Below are positions 39,001-50,573 of a DNA stretch of 64,000 nt, in pieces (the stretch's first letter is position 1; the number at the start of each line of letters is the position of its first letter). Below the pieces are notes generated by a model. The model was not told where the DNA came from and did no database searches. It worked only from the letters and a program-made list of their open reading frames with translations. This stretch comes from Mya arenaria. Taxonomy: Eukaryota; Mollusca; Bivalvia; Myida; Myidae. Both the position numbers and the translations under genes were made by a program. The stretch covers positions 73,013,902 to 73,077,901 of the forward strand of contig NC_069124.1 of NCBI RefSeq assembly GCF_026914265.1, given 5' to 3'.

Positions 39001-42000
39001 GTATACGTTACAGATCTTACTATTCTAGCACACCGGATAGGCATTTCCGGTGAATTCAGCCGTGCTGGAATAATAATATCTGTCATGTGTTCCCGTTCCG
39101 GATAGAAAAATCCGACCCGAGGGCACCTGCGTTGCCAGGTAACGAGGATTGCCGAGTTACCGGCTACGCAGCGTGCCCGAGGGTCGGATTTTTCTATCCG
39201 GAACGGACACACATGATAGATATTTTTTCTAGCATACATTAAATAACATATTTTGTGAAGAAAGTTCACCCACGAATCATCATGATTCATGAAGCCAATT
39301 GTCACAATTTGTCAAGAACGACAATTTAGTAAACCGTGGGCAATCGTATGCAAAACCGATATAGTGACAGTCAACCCGAGTTATTATTCGGATATAGTTT
39401 TTCCCAAAATGTCGGCTGTGACCTTAACCATTTAACTACTCATGCTTAATCCATAGGAAAAACGCTCTGGTGTAGGGCAACCTTACAATGGAGTTTGAAG
39501 GCCTGACATCAATCCTTTCTTGAAATTTTGCGCGATGCTTTCATAGGTTTGTTAACCATGGCCGTCGGACTACCAAATCAATAAGTGTAATTTTCTGTTT
39601 ACGGATAACCTACTTATAAAGTTTAATGGTCCGTAGTCATTTTTTTCTCTCGATTTATTACATAACACCGACAGACAGACAACCCTTCCCATCTTCCAAA
39701 TTTGCAAACCCGCATGCGACTTTTTAAAAAACAAACACCAATACCAAACATTACCTACCTTGTTAATTGTTAAAGCAAATTATATGTCACATCTTTCACA
39801 CGCTACAATGGCAACAATAAGGGAGTTTAGGGACTTTTTCAATTTTAAACACATTTTATCAAGTTTTCCGTGCCATAAATCTGTCAGTACCAAAATCGCA
39901 AAAAGAGTAATTACGTCTATGTGTATAGACAGGAAAAGGCTACTCCTCTTTTTTATCATAACAAGTAACCTTCGATGTAAAATTTTACCCCAAAATCGTC
40001 TTATTTCTTTTTTACAGAAATCGAGCTTTTGTTTCACGGGTTCGCGGATGTCCATTGGACAGAGAGGCGGCAAACTAAGAACGGCTCACATACCGTTCAC
40101 TACCGCAACCATGAGGACTACTTTGTACAGCACTTCCCGCTCTTCGGAAAAGGTAGTTTTAAACAGAGGGTGTAAATGAAATTCTTGTTTCTGCCGACGG
40201 CAATGGTTTGAACAAATATGTATATGACCTACGAAACTAAACGTTGTATGTGATAAAACTACTGAACAATCAATTGAAACTGACCATCTTGCCCCAATTT
40301 CTCGAGCAATCTTAACACTCAGGATCCAACACTTTTAGCGTGGTATAATACGATTGTGTAATATTCTCATTTTTTTGCCTTTTGAACCCTATAACAGTAT
40401 AGGTGCACAATATAGGTTGGTGCAAAACAATACTTTTTAATATTAATGCATTTTTATGTTTATTAAATCATTTGACTTTAATGCTCAAAACAAGAGAAGC
40501 ATATAGTTTGTGTACAGATATATAAATATTACCGAAATGTTCGCATTTTTAATTGGGGAATTTGTGGCCACGTAGCTATTAAATAAAAACAAACAAAAAC
40601 AAACACACTGTACACAACTCATATGTTGGTTTTATCATTAAAGTCAAATAAGTTAAACGTTTTGCATGTAATGCAGTAAAAACAAATAAGAATTTGCATC
40701 AACCACTTTTGTGTCCTATGAAAGGAAATAATTTATCTTAAAGATGACCATGATAAACTTCTATTTATTAATCAAGTAGGTTGACAAAGTGAAGTAAGAT
40801 TCTTAAACGTGTTACGCTTATGTTATTTCGGAAAATTTGGGGGATCAAGTCAACACCCTAGCTTATTCCCTCCAACAGATCAGACGGGCGAGGACAAGAC
40901 TGTGATGGCCCCAAACGTGTACACGTTCCCCTTCACGGCCGTCATCCCCTACAACATTCCGTCCTCGTATGAGGCCCATATTGGCCAGGTCCGGTACATG
41001 TTCAAGGCTAACGTCGATCGGCCCTGGGCATTTGACATGCACGCCAAACACATGATCACCGTCATGGACGCATTGGACCTCAACACCATACCCAATCTCG
41101 AGGTAAAGTGTATCATTTCTAGTTTTAATTTTTGACATATTTTGAAATACGATTTTTTTAAACACATTTACTAGGCAAGTGGTTATGCCACACGCCTATG
41201 ACTATGTCTTTGTAAGGGAACTTTAACAAGTTGTGAGCTATTTACTATATATAACTCATGTAATTTTCAGCTCCAACATGGTTTTCATAAACCGAGGTAC
41301 ATTTTGGCTCTATATAAATTGATAATAGATAGGGGGCATTGTCATAGGGGTGTGGCATAACCACACGCTTTGTTCCTGTAATGCTTAATACATTCTTAAA
41401 CTGTATGGTTTTTTTATCTGTATAATGACTCTAATGTCAAAGTCATGTTTTCTCATTTCATATCAGATTAATTTGTTTGATATACCTCTATCAGAACGTG
41501 AACGTGTCCCTTTAGTGTTGTGTGCAGCAAGTGGTGTTGTGTCAACCAACACAATACCGGGCTTTCGTATATTGATGTATTGTCCAAGGTCAAGGTACTA
41601 AGTCACAGGCCTGGTCGAACTCGTATGGACGAAGGGAAAACGTTACACAAGCTTTGAATGAAAATAGGGCATTTATTAATGCCAGAAAAGCGACTTTACG
41701 AAATATCGTTAAATGAAACATAAGAGTCAATAGCGTATGTATAGTAACATTTACCGAAATGCAAACCTAGAAATTTATTTATCCAGTGAATCCTACAAAA
41801 TAATTATAAATATAAGAACATAGCAAATATGTTAAATGTACAATACATAATACAAGAGGCACGTACATTTAAGTAAAACAAATACAAACAGACTAAATTA
41901 TTATAGTTTCATAGTTTATTTCAAATGCATAAAGGCCATAGGCCCCTGCGCATCCAAGAATTATGCAAATATACACATATCATGACAATTCATAGATCGG

Positions 42001-44467
42001 TGGTCAAATACAAGCTCATAGATACAATTTAGAATAACTAACACTATATTATTATATAAATCAAACTATAATATATATAATACTATAAAATTATCACAGT
42101 AAGGAGACAGTGGCTGCTATATGCATGTAGATATAAACTTATTACATATGTTAAGTATAAAGAAACGTATTTCTTAATTCAAAAGCTTTATGTATATACA
42201 TCGATAATTTTCTACATGTAGCTTTCCTATAACTGGCAATAAGTTCAACACATTTCAGTACATTTGGTCTTTTCCAATAATATTTACTATGTATTGTTTT
42301 CTTAAATCATTATACAATGTACAATCTAACAAGAAATGAAACTCATCTTCGAGAATATTACAAATTTGACATTGTCTTTCATTAACAGGTATAGATTCGG
42401 ATTTATGCCATCTTCCGGCCTCGATTTCTAGTCTATGTGATGAAAGTCTTAACCTCGTAAGGGCTTTACGAATTTTTACAATATTTACATCACACAAGTA
42501 GGATTGTGACTTAAGGTCTGCAAACAGCACATATGATTTTGCTCTGGATGAGTTATTACTTTCTGCAAACCAGTTAAGTACATAAACATCTTGCAGTCTC
42601 TGCTTTAATTCATACATGAATTTATCAGCATCACCAACAGTTTGAAATAACCAAACGTCGTTAAATCCTAATGTTTGTAAAATATCTCTTACGCTCTTTG
42701 AAAATGATTTACAATTTTATATGGTTTGTCTATTCCGAATTCATGACTAGGATGCATTATAAACAACTCATAAGTATCAAATTAACGAACAACAACTCAC
42801 TAGACAGCTAGGATATCATATAAACAAACGTTCATTGAAGAACTAATGAAACGACAACATGTGAAAATCTTGGCCATTCAAAGGCTAGTAAAATAATGAA
42901 TATAAGTAGCCAGATATTAGCAATGGCCAGTCAAGTCAAATAATAAGGACCATTGCGAGGTTAAGAACACAAGACTTGATTGACCACTAAAACATCACAC
43001 CATACATACATAAACTCAGAATATGACATGAACATGGACAAAACATGACAGCTGGGGTGGAGTTACACTTGTCGACTTGTATAATTGTTAAATTCGTCTT
43101 GGGCATATTTCAGAGTCGGGCAGAGAAGACTGATCAAAAGGTTTTGTGTTGCCTTTGCTGCGCCTCGGACCCAATCTCCGCGCATGTACGGGTGGAGCGG
43201 CAGGGCTACGTGGCCGGGGAGGAGGTCCAGTTCTGGGCGGAAATCAACAACCAGAGCAACCGCACTATGACATGTTCCAAGGGTTCTCTACTAATGGTCA
43301 GCAAATGTTTTGATTCAGGATTGACTTTCAAGAGAGCCAAACTAGTTTTGTTAAAAACTTTTAACTTAACTGTTTTTAATAGAATACAAACATACACGTT
43401 ATTCTCTTGTACACGATGTCCATCCGCAGGATTCATGGTTTCTCTGTCTTCCGTTTCAGTCGGTTTCATATCACGCGCGGTCAAAAACACGCACGGTGGG
43501 TAACGTTCTTGGTGAGTTACGTCACGGTGCAATCGAGGGAGGCGGAACCGACGCCTTCGTTGGGGAACGGCTCCACATCCCAGCTGTGCCGCCATCCTTC
43601 CTGAGAGGATGCAGGATCATCGACATCAGATATTTTGTCAATGTTAGTCATGAAATGGTGTTTTAGAAATATTACATAGTGATAGATATGGCACATGCAT
43701 ACATTTTCATTCGTTCGGCTTTGAACAAACAATACTCCATGTCGGTTTTGAACTTTGTGACCGTGAACGATCTACTTTGCTTACAGAAAAAATCTCCGAT
43801 AATTTTAAACAAGAAGTATCGAAGCATTTGAATCAATCAGAATCGTTTAAAATTTGCTAAAATATTTTACACCTCTTGTTTCGTTAAGGTCACAGTGGAT
43901 CCTTCCGGGTTAGGGTTTGATCTACATGTTCCTGTGGAGATAGTGATTGGTTCCATCCCATTGCGCAACATCGCTCAACAACATGGCTTCGCTCTTCCAC
44001 CAGCGCAGCAACCAATCCAGGATCTACAGCCACGACCGGAAATGCCACCGCCTTATGTTGGAGCTCCTAAAGGACTGTACTCGGACACGGTCATGCCGTC
44101 AGCCGTTCGTACGTGATAAAGGCGTTTCCTATTTTAGCTCGTCATTAGGTTAATTAATTAACTTGAAACTTGTTAACAGTGGCAATTGGTTAGTTGTCTT
44201 TACATAAATTACAAGTTTTTATTGAGCGTTTTTTCTTTATGAACATCTATCCTTTATAGGATTTTGAAATCCCTCTATGCCCGTTTATTTCCAGCCAATA
44301 CGGTGTTCACGCAGAGCGCCCTTGGAGCCGTGAGTACTGCCGAGGAGGGAGACAACGAACACACGTACGGCAATACAAACTACGCCCCCGTCTACACGTA
44401 CTATAACTGGAGCACGCATGATACCAACCGACAGGGACAGCTTCAGATTGAGGGACAACATTTATAA
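35951..44467 (+). CDS. ARRDC-like: Alpha-arrestin (ARRDC/TXNIP-like), copy 2, seven exons, complete
   Basis: Joined exons: 35951-36065, 40018-40152, 40879-41102, 43114-43296, 43460-43642, 43889-44108, 44295-44467 (410 aa). All introns are GT-AG and phases run 1,1,0,0,0,1. Arrestin N fold about residues 1-158 (VYFPGDQVSGRVVLEI, KIELLFHGFADVHWTE, GQVRYMFKANVDRPWAFDMH). Arrestin C fold about 159-305 (CCLCC, VRVERQGYVAGEEVQFWAE, LRHGAIEGGGTDAFVGERL, GSIPLRNIAQQ). The tail has PPPY at about 333-336, which in this family recruits WW domains of NEDD4-like ubiquitin ligases to drive ubiquitination and endocytosis of membrane cargo. The tail ends with a Tyr-rich YAPVYTYYNW stretch. Length matches usual ARRDC proteins (about 400 aa). 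Which vertebrate ARRDC is closest cannot be settled here. Confidence 0.9.
36287..36390 (+). repeat. Interspersed repeat, copy B
   Basis: Carries GCCTGTGACTTAGCACCTTG and CCTTGGACAATACAT, as in intron 1 of copy 1 (7237-7350). It was probably present before the gene duplication. Confidence 0.6.
37346..37797. mobile_element. ~450-bp TIR element with TTAA at both ends
   Basis: The left end reads TTTAAAGGGACTAGACACCA and the right end GGAGCCTAGCCCCTTTAAA, an inverted match of about 18 bp. A TTAA sits in each terminal word, so TTAA target-site duplication is possible (piggyBac-type enzymes use TTAA). The interior has no transposase. It lies in intron 1 of arrestin copy 2 and was not seen in copy 1. 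Confidence 0.5.
39000..39240. mobile_element. Palindromic repeat (TCCGGATAGAAAAATCCGAC family), copy 1
   Basis: An inverted repeat is centred near 39150. TTCCGGATAGAAAAATCCGA on the left returns as TCGGATTTTTCTATCCGGAA on the right, extending out to CATGTGT / ACACATG. The word CCGGTGAATTCAGCCGTGCT at the left edge also appears, inverted, at 60460-60480 next to another copy of the same core. It is an interspersed element in intron 1 of arrestin copy 2. Confidence 0.55.
40018..40152 (+). CDS. ARRDC-like: Arrestin copy 2, exon 2
   Basis: The acceptor TTTTTTACAG precedes AAATCGAG; the donor is GGAAAAG|GTAGTT. 135 nt. It encodes KIELLFHGFADVHWTERRQT, then HEDYFVQHFPLFGK. Phase 1 at both ends. Confidence 0.9.
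40879..41102 (+). CDS. ARRDC-like: Arrestin copy 2, exon 3
   Basis: The acceptor is CTCCAACAG and the donor CTCGAG|GTAAAG; 224 nt, phase 1 in and 0 out. It encodes VMAPNVYTFPFTAVIPYNIP, then GQVRYMFKANVDRPWAFDMH and NTIPNLE. The cryptic internal donor of copy 1 is replaced here by GAGGACAAG. Confidence 0.9.
41572..41690 (-). repeat. Interspersed repeat, copy C (inverted)
   Basis: Reverse complement of copies A and B: ATTGTCCAAGGTCAAGGTAC, then AAGTCACAGGCC, AGGGAAAACGTTACACAAGC and AATAAATGCC in inverted form. It lies in intron 3 of arrestin copy 2. Confidence 0.6.
41905..42720 (-). pseudogene. 3' fragment of a LINE
   Basis: On the minus strand the frame 42617-42255 reads RLSSHRLEIEAGRW, then PVNERQCQICNILEDEFHFL and LDCTLYNDLRKQY. 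This is the C-terminal zinc-binding end of Jockey/CR1-type retrotransposon polyproteins (LR.S.H.L.IE.GR, C..C....EDE.HFL..C). Upstream (42640-42720) degenerate sequence continues. The 3' end at about 41905 carries GGCCTATGGCC-type sequence shared with the fragment at 60655-61370, so the two belong to one family. It lies in intron 3 of arrestin copy 2, opposite strand, 5'-truncated as usual for LINEs. Confidence 0.75.
43114..43296 (+). CDS. ARRDC-like: Arrestin copy 2, exon 4
   Basis: The acceptor is CATATTTCAG and the donor CTAATG|GTCAGC; 183 nt, phase 0. It opens the C domain with CCLCC, PISAHVRVERQGYVAGEEV and FWAEINNQS. About 95 percent identical to copy 1 exon 4 by eye. Confidence 0.9.
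43460..43642 (+). CDS. ARRDC-like: Arrestin copy 2, exon 5
   Basis: The acceptor is TTCCGTTTCAG and the donor GTCAAT|GTTAGT; 183 nt, phase 0. It encodes LRHGAIEGGGTDAFVGERL and HIPAVPPSFLRGCRIIDIRY. Confidence 0.9.
43889..44108 (+). CDS. ARRDC-like: Arrestin copy 2, exon 6 with PPPY
   Basis: The acceptor TTTCGTTAAG precedes GTCACAGTG; the donor is GCCGTTC|GTACGT. 220 nt, phase 0 in and 1 out. It encodes VPVEIVIGSIPLRNIAQQHG, then a proline-rich tail with PEMPPPYVGAPKG. The PPPY is the only clear PPxY in the protein. If the intron were retained the frame would stop after only two more codons (GTACGTGA). Confidence 0.85.
44295..44467 (+). CDS. ARRDC-like: Arrestin copy 2, exon 7 (stop)
   Basis: The acceptor ATTTCCAG precedes CCAATACGG. 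It encodes FTQSALGAVSTAEEGDNEHT, then YAPVYTYYNWSTHDTNR and IEGQHL before TAA. It is conserved in the partial third copy at 25557, which shows it is a true exon. No canonical AATAAA is evident close to the stop; one occurs near 45181. Confidence 0.8.
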
Positions 44468-46184
44468 TTGAGGTGAAGGAACTCGTACAGAACAGTACCA
44501 ATGAGAGACAGCTTACGTCTGGAGATACAACATTCGGTGCTTGGCTCTTAAGTGTTGCAATGTATGTGAAGTTTGGATTTATAAAATTGATTGCAAGAAA
44601 AGGTTTAATATTTAAACAAAGATCAACTGTATATTAAAACTAAAATTGCGTTGGTTAATTGCTGACATCTTACCGACACATGTATTCTTATTAATACTAT
44701 ACGCATTGCAAACCATTTTCCTGCTGGCAGGGAAAGTATGTTTGAAATGTATTTTACCTAACTGTGATACGTTTTCGTTACAAATTCTAAGTGTGCCTTT
44801 TCTTTATGTATCATAATAATAACAACATATTTTATATGTAATTATTATGATTAATGTGCTCTATAATATACACGATACCTTCTGTATTAGAGGAAAATAT
44901 ATAAGTTTACCCTTTTTTAGAGTAGGAGTTTCGTTTCTTACTTTATTGAAACTGTATCTTTGGTTTTGTTTCGATAAGCCTTTTCCAGTTGTTATGGCAT
45001 TTAGAAGGAATTAAGCTATGATATTTTGTTTAGCTTTAGCAATCAATGCCCTAATTTACTTACACCATTTAGAAAAAGATTTTTAGACAGTTTTCACAAG
45101 TTTTGGTAGAAAAAGTGGCCAGAAGGCAGTGTTGTTCTATAAACACTTGGCATAGAAACCTAGGGGTTGAATTGAAATTAAATAAAAAAATAATGAATGT
45201 GTTTGTGCTCACAGTTGATAATATCTCAAGTATCAATGCGAAAGCTGTAAATCAAATGTATCTGACAGCTCAGCACGCCATATTAATAGCATGTCAGTAT
45301 CAAACTTGAAAGCAAAAAAGCGAAATCAAACATAAACATGACATTTCGAACAATTATGTTCTTTGAAGAAACAGTTGACAAGGACACACACGCTCATAAC
45401 TTTTTTTCTTCGCAAAATAGATAACGTGAAAATAGAATTAAGAAGAACAAACCTTTTTATAAAATTGCTGAAGACAAGTTATTATTAAACATCGAAAACA
45501 CAGTGTTTCTACCTTCACCAGGTTTAAGCCGGTATTTGCTGCAACTCATACACAACTCTCTTCTCAACAAAGCGGTTTCCTTTTTGCTTAGGCAATAACA
45601 AGATTCAACAGGTGTTATAACACATGTGGGTGTGGGCTCTCACAAACGGAGGTCATTTATGGGGCAAGAAACACTAACAGAGTAATGGATTGAAAGGGAT
45701 TAGTGCTTTGAGCACCTTCCAAAACATAGTTTGAAAAGGACTGGTACATTTGCTCCCCAGTCAGATTTCATTGTTTGATTACATAATAAGATATGCAATA
45801 GGTAAAAGTCCCATGAAGATGAGCGTATTTCAAACCCGATCGGCTGGGGATGATCAAAGTTTGTTTCCCCCATGATAAACGCTTTATCCCGGTCCTCCAC
45901 GATACGAATTGTGTATGAAAGGCAAACAATACAAACGTACCCTCCTTTCAAGAGTAACACTTACATCCTTTAACTACCGTGTAATAAAAGTCACATCGAT
46001 CATTTATAAATCATATTGCTATTTGTTCAATAAAAGACTTTTGAAATGGATCTAATTATATCCAAAAGTTAGCTCACACTCAGAACGGATTTTGGAAAAA
46101 TACTAGTATAAGAACGATCGACCATCTGTCAACTCAAATAATTGACGTCTGAACCGAAACACATCCTTAGTTCATCTGTAGTAA
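44468..46184. other. 3' flank of arrestin copy 2, no further gene seen
   Basis: AT-rich sequence with no recognised exon. A possible AATAAA lies at about 45181. Short open frames here show no domain. Confidence 0.4.
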
Positions 46185-46480
46185 CAATGAAATGGAACGT
46201 GAAGGTAGATATCTCTACCTTGGTTTGCTACTAAATGAATCACTCGATTATAACACCACTGCAAATTACGTTGCCTACTCCGCTATACAAGCCCTTTGGA
46301 CATATAATATCAAAATTTAATGCCACGGTAGGCGTGCCATTTGATGACTGACTAAATTTTACCATACAGCGGTATGATCAATCAGCTACGGCGCTGCGAT
46401 ATGGGTGCCCGAAAATGAGCATGCATTTATGCCGTCCAGAAGAGAGCCATTCGTTTTTCCCGCGAGTAGGAAATATGCAC
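46185..46480 (+). pseudogene. Decayed reverse-transcriptase fragment
   Basis: The frame reads RYLYLGLLLNESLDYNTTAN, then YVAYSAIQALWTYNIK. After stops it continues with ISYGAAIWVPENEHAFMPS. The YLG...LD......A..A..AL pattern followed by YG..IW is typical of the thumb and connection region of LINE reverse transcriptases. Several stops make it inactive. It appears to be a different family from the one at 29650-33322. Confidence 0.5.
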
Positions 46481-48031
46481 TTAAGAATTACTTGATTCAA
46501 GTCTAGCTACAATAACGAGCGATCTGGGATACTTTTTATGATTTTGACATTTCTTATGTTTCACTGTGTCTCGAGTCATCCATAGTAAAAATAAATTGTC
46601 AAAAGACTTGTTGATGGTCATTTAGGGTGACAAGATTCAAGTTACGATACCCGTGACCGGAATTTGACCCTATGCCAATGATAATGAAGAAGACAGCTTT
46701 ACTTAACACGAACATGTTTCATTTTTGGGTCCAAATTGATGTTTGAAAGTAATTTTTGACCAATATCTTAGCTCTGATATTAGCACTGATCCGGAAAGAC
46801 CAAAAAATAGGTTTACGTTCATTACCTTAATTTCTGTTTACTTTTACAGCATAACCTTGGAATATGAAAATGACTCCCTGATCATAATTTGAGGTACCCT
46901 GAGCATACCCTTATACTTCTCATTTCGATAAGCACATGCCATGGTATTTACTGTGATATTCAAAACGAAATTAAGTCAAGAAATTAAAATGTACATGAAG
47001 TCTGATGTAAACGATGCTGCCTGTGTAAAACATCTTGCTTTTAAACATCCGAAATAAAACCTAACATTTAATGTCTAAATACAGTTGCAAATGATGTTAA
47101 AGTGATTCAGGTATCAGATATAAATAAGTCGTTTCAAGATATTTCCCAAAAGCAGGCTTATTTTCATTATGAATGATCGTCATACTTAAAATATGTCAGA
47201 TCGGTTATGTACTATTCATCTAAAAGAACAATTATTGACCATGTGGTATGATGTCATTCAGAGTTGAAGTGTTATTTTTTTAAGTGAGGAATAATGGTCT
47301 CTTACCTTGTTGTACATTTATTGCCAAACACAACACCTATCACATAAGTTTTTTTATTTTAACTTGTAAATTCAAAATAACATTGAAAGTCATATGAATT
47401 GATGATTTGTCTTAAAAAAGCAGGTAATTTTGACAATTTAGAAAGTAAGTATTGAGACCACTTGCTGTTTTTGCAAAAAAAGATAAATTTGAACACTGCT
47501 GCCATTGTTCACATTACCACATAGATTATTCATAACAGTTTTATTTACTGGGATATTAGCAGAAGTGTTATTAAAATAATATTAATCAATAAGCATTTTT
47601 TTATTATTGTTCATTGAACTTGTATTGAAACTTAATTATGTATGTGAGCATGTTTAAAAATATTTAATGTAAAGTAACTTTCCAAAAATTAAAAATACTT
47701 TTAATTTAGTATAATTTAAAATCAATAACCTTTCACGTCTATTTTGGACACAAATAATAAAACAATCGAACATGTAAACTTACATCTGTCTACCTCACTG
47801 ACTGGCATAACATAACATATATGACAGAGGCCCTGTTTTCTGGTGTACATTTTGTCTGCATGGTGACGTGGGTAGAATTAATGAGTCTCTTCTCTTCTCC
47901 AAAAAATCTACTTGCTAAAATTCGCGAGTCCCATATTTAATTAAAAAGATACCAGAGGACGAACGATAATGAGAATGCAACGAATATCATGCCCCTTAGA
48001 CGCTTTACCACACGTAACAGGTTAGCATTAA
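46481..48031. other. Intergenic, no gene seen
   Basis: AT-rich sequence with no exon or repeat structure that I could support. Confidence 0.4.
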
Positions 48032-48182
48032 CAGTGGCGGATCCAGGTTTCTCAGTTAGGGGGGCATAACTTCTGAAATTGACTTCTGTTGGCCGCTAAG
48101 GCGCCCATGTGTTTTTATGGTAATTCAGGGGGTCGGAGGCCTTCGCGACGGCCTCAAGCTCTTAAACTATTGCATGTGTTTA

Positions 48183-49018
48183 CTATGGAACGCCGGGGCT
48201 CAATGCTTCTTGCGAAATGCGTTATGCAAATGCTATATATAGAACAATAGTTTCATTTTCGACCAATCGAATGGCAGGGTACGGAATTACGGAAGCTCGT
48301 GCTATGTGAAATCGAAATATAGTAACACCTCCTGAATAACGGATTTCCTTCGCATTTCGCATGAAGCATTTTAAAAGCATTTAGCATCTCGCATTTTGCA
48401 CAAAAATCATTTCCCAAAAAGCATTTCGCATATGGCATAACGCAATCAAATTGAATCGTACGAAATATTGTGCACGTTCCGAACTGCTCCCGGCAGTGAA
48501 GGGGATGTAAGACATAGGCTACTGATACTGCTACAGAAATATTATTATACGGTGGAAGAAACGATTTCTAACCTAACGCGTTTACAGCAATATACAGAGT
48601 TGCACATCTTGCAATTCGCAATCTAACTGACTTTCTGGCATATTTTCTCTAGGACACCTCTTTACCGTTTCTGAATATTATATTGTATTGGTGTGTTTAT
48701 ATATGTTATTCTAATGAATAGACACAACAAACGTATTATTTTTCACCTCTATTACATGCAGATAAAAAGTATTTTTCAAATTAATGTGTTCCTTTTTTCA
48801 TTTCATACAAAATGATTCTGCTCAATTTATGCTAACAACGGAAAAAAATATTGAATCGAAGCTTTTCGCATTTCGCAAAAAGAATTTCGCATTAAGCAAT
48901 TCGCAAAAAGCATTTCGCATAAAGCATTAAGCGTTTTGCAAAAAAACATTAAGCATTATGCAAAAAGCATGACGTATTTCGCATTTCGCAAGAAGCATCG
49001 CGCCCCGGCGTTCCATAG
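48183..49018. mobile_element. 836-bp TIR element with TTTCGCAT subterminal repeats, TTTA duplication
   Basis: The left end CTATGGAACGCCGGGGCTCA then ATGCTTCTTGCGAAATGCG and the right end CGCATTTCGCAAGAAGCAT then CGCGCCCCGGCGTTCCATAG form a ~38-bp inverted repeat with two or three mismatches. TTTA flanks both ends (48179-48182 and 49019-49022). Inside both ends are arrays of GCATTTCGCA/AAAAGCATT words (48345-48445 and 48856-48990). No coding frame. A non-autonomous DNA transposon; superfamily not assigned. Confidence 0.75.
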
Positions 49019-49321
49019 TTTACACTGTTTTACAAAGCTTGAACTGCGAGAGACTCTTTGTAACGTAGTAACGCCGTTAAGCTGATCGTCACCTCCCTAT
49101 AGATCAAGTTTTTTCCCCGCATAAATTGAAAGACCTTGGTAAAATTGAAAAAGTAATTCATACAGTTATTGGGCAAACGTTAATGCTTGTTCAGTGACAC
49201 CGAGTGAAAGTGTCTGCTTTAAGCAAGCAGTCCGCTGAATTCTCGTGTATTTGATCTCTTAAGTTAATCTTGTTTCATATTATCGGATTTGGTGAAAATG
49301 TTACTGGATTGCTAAACGGTT

Positions 49322-49365
49322 TGGATCCAGATTAGACGCCGAGTTACTCGGCGTCTGATCCGGAT
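49322..49365. repeat. Short palindrome (GACGCCGAGTTACTCGGCGTC)
   Basis: TGGATCCAGATTAGACGCCG followed by AGTTACTCGGCGTC and TGATCCGGATCCA forms a ~20-bp inverted pair. Related words (CTACTCGGCGTCTGATATGA, GCTTGGATCCATAT) recur at 49825-49870, so it is part of a small repeat family. A folded strand would be a stable hairpin. Confidence 0.6.
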
Positions 49366-50573
49366 CCAATCTGGTTGACGACATCACTACGGTCGCTATC
49401 GGCATGCTTAGGGTTACAAACAAAACTTTATCGAAATAACCTCATGTCAAGTTTCATTTAATGCATTAATTCAAGCAATCCACATAGATTTACATGACCT
49501 GTCGTGGGGGCTTTTATTTATGTCTTATGATCTAAAGACACCTCTGACTTTTGCACTCGGTAAAATTGATATCTTACTTGGCGACTAATGATGATGATGA
49601 TGATGATGTTAGCATTGTACTACAGTAGGACAATGTTTTTGTCCGATTAAGTATTCTACATTACGTGTCGTCTGATCTGAGCAGGGTCTTAACTTATCAA
49701 TGTAGACGGCATGTGGTTATTTTGAGTTGTTAACAGTGCAGAGTCAGATCATATGCCGTACATCCAAAGCAGCGTCTGATCTTATTCTAAATTTACGGCT
49801 GATGATATAATTAATATGGAAACAGCTTGGATCCATATAAGATGACAAGCTACTCGGCGTCTGATATGATTCAAAGCTGTTTGACACTCCCGCCATATCA
49901 ATCTTTCGAACAGATTTGTTCAGCATAAGACAGTCGCTTATAGCAATAAACTTTAAAATACTTCCAAAGTCATAAAAATGTGAAGACAAATAAAAAAATG
50001 TTTGCACAGAACGTAGTCTGCTGGGTGCTATTCTGTACATTGTATTTAGTCATTATGACGAACGATCCGAAAAGTGAAACAGACGAGCAAACGTCTGTTT
50101 CACTGACTTCTCAGGGTTAATACATTCAACACAATGTCGAATAAAACAAGAACATATTTTATTAAAATAACTGTTGTGTCCGATATTCCCCGCATGTATT
50201 TCAGCCGTCCGATATTCACTACAAAACTACGCATGTGTCCGATTGAACGGAGTTTTACTTCCTGCGTATAGCCGTAAAAACGGAGGATAGCCAAACGCTA
50301 ACACATTCTACTGAATACGTCATAATAGATAATTTAATCGATAAGAGCGTTCCACAACGTCTCGGACCAATTATGTTTCGTAAGAGTCCAATGTGGCCAA
50401 ATAGATGTTCGATACAACCACGGTAAATCGAGATCTATTTTGTGTGGAGCAAATCATAACCTTAAAAGCTATCTACAATGATGGAACGATATTAATAATT
50501 TATACATATACTTGCAAAATTTTAGGGGGGGGGGCGCCGGGTCCGCCCCCCCCCCCCCCCGGAGCCGCCTATG

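Larger units (their letters stand above)
48032..50573. mobile_element. Larger TIR element (CAGTGGCGGATCC ends) hosting a nested MITE
   Basis: The left end CAGTGGCGGATCCAGG and the right end CCGGAGCCGCCTATG are imperfect inverted copies. ATTAA directly flanks both (48027-48031 and 50574-50578). A run of G/C near the right end (50525-50560) echoes the GGGGGG near the left end. The CAGTGGCGG terminus resembles hAT-type elements, but hAT duplications are 8 bp and only 5 bp match here. No transposase is recognised. A separate 836-bp element is inserted at 48183. Confidence 0.4.

Noticed and set aside
39760..40179. 139-codon open frame over arrestin copy 2 exon 2
   Set aside because: It is in a different frame from the true exon, which is defined by phase and similarity to copy 1.
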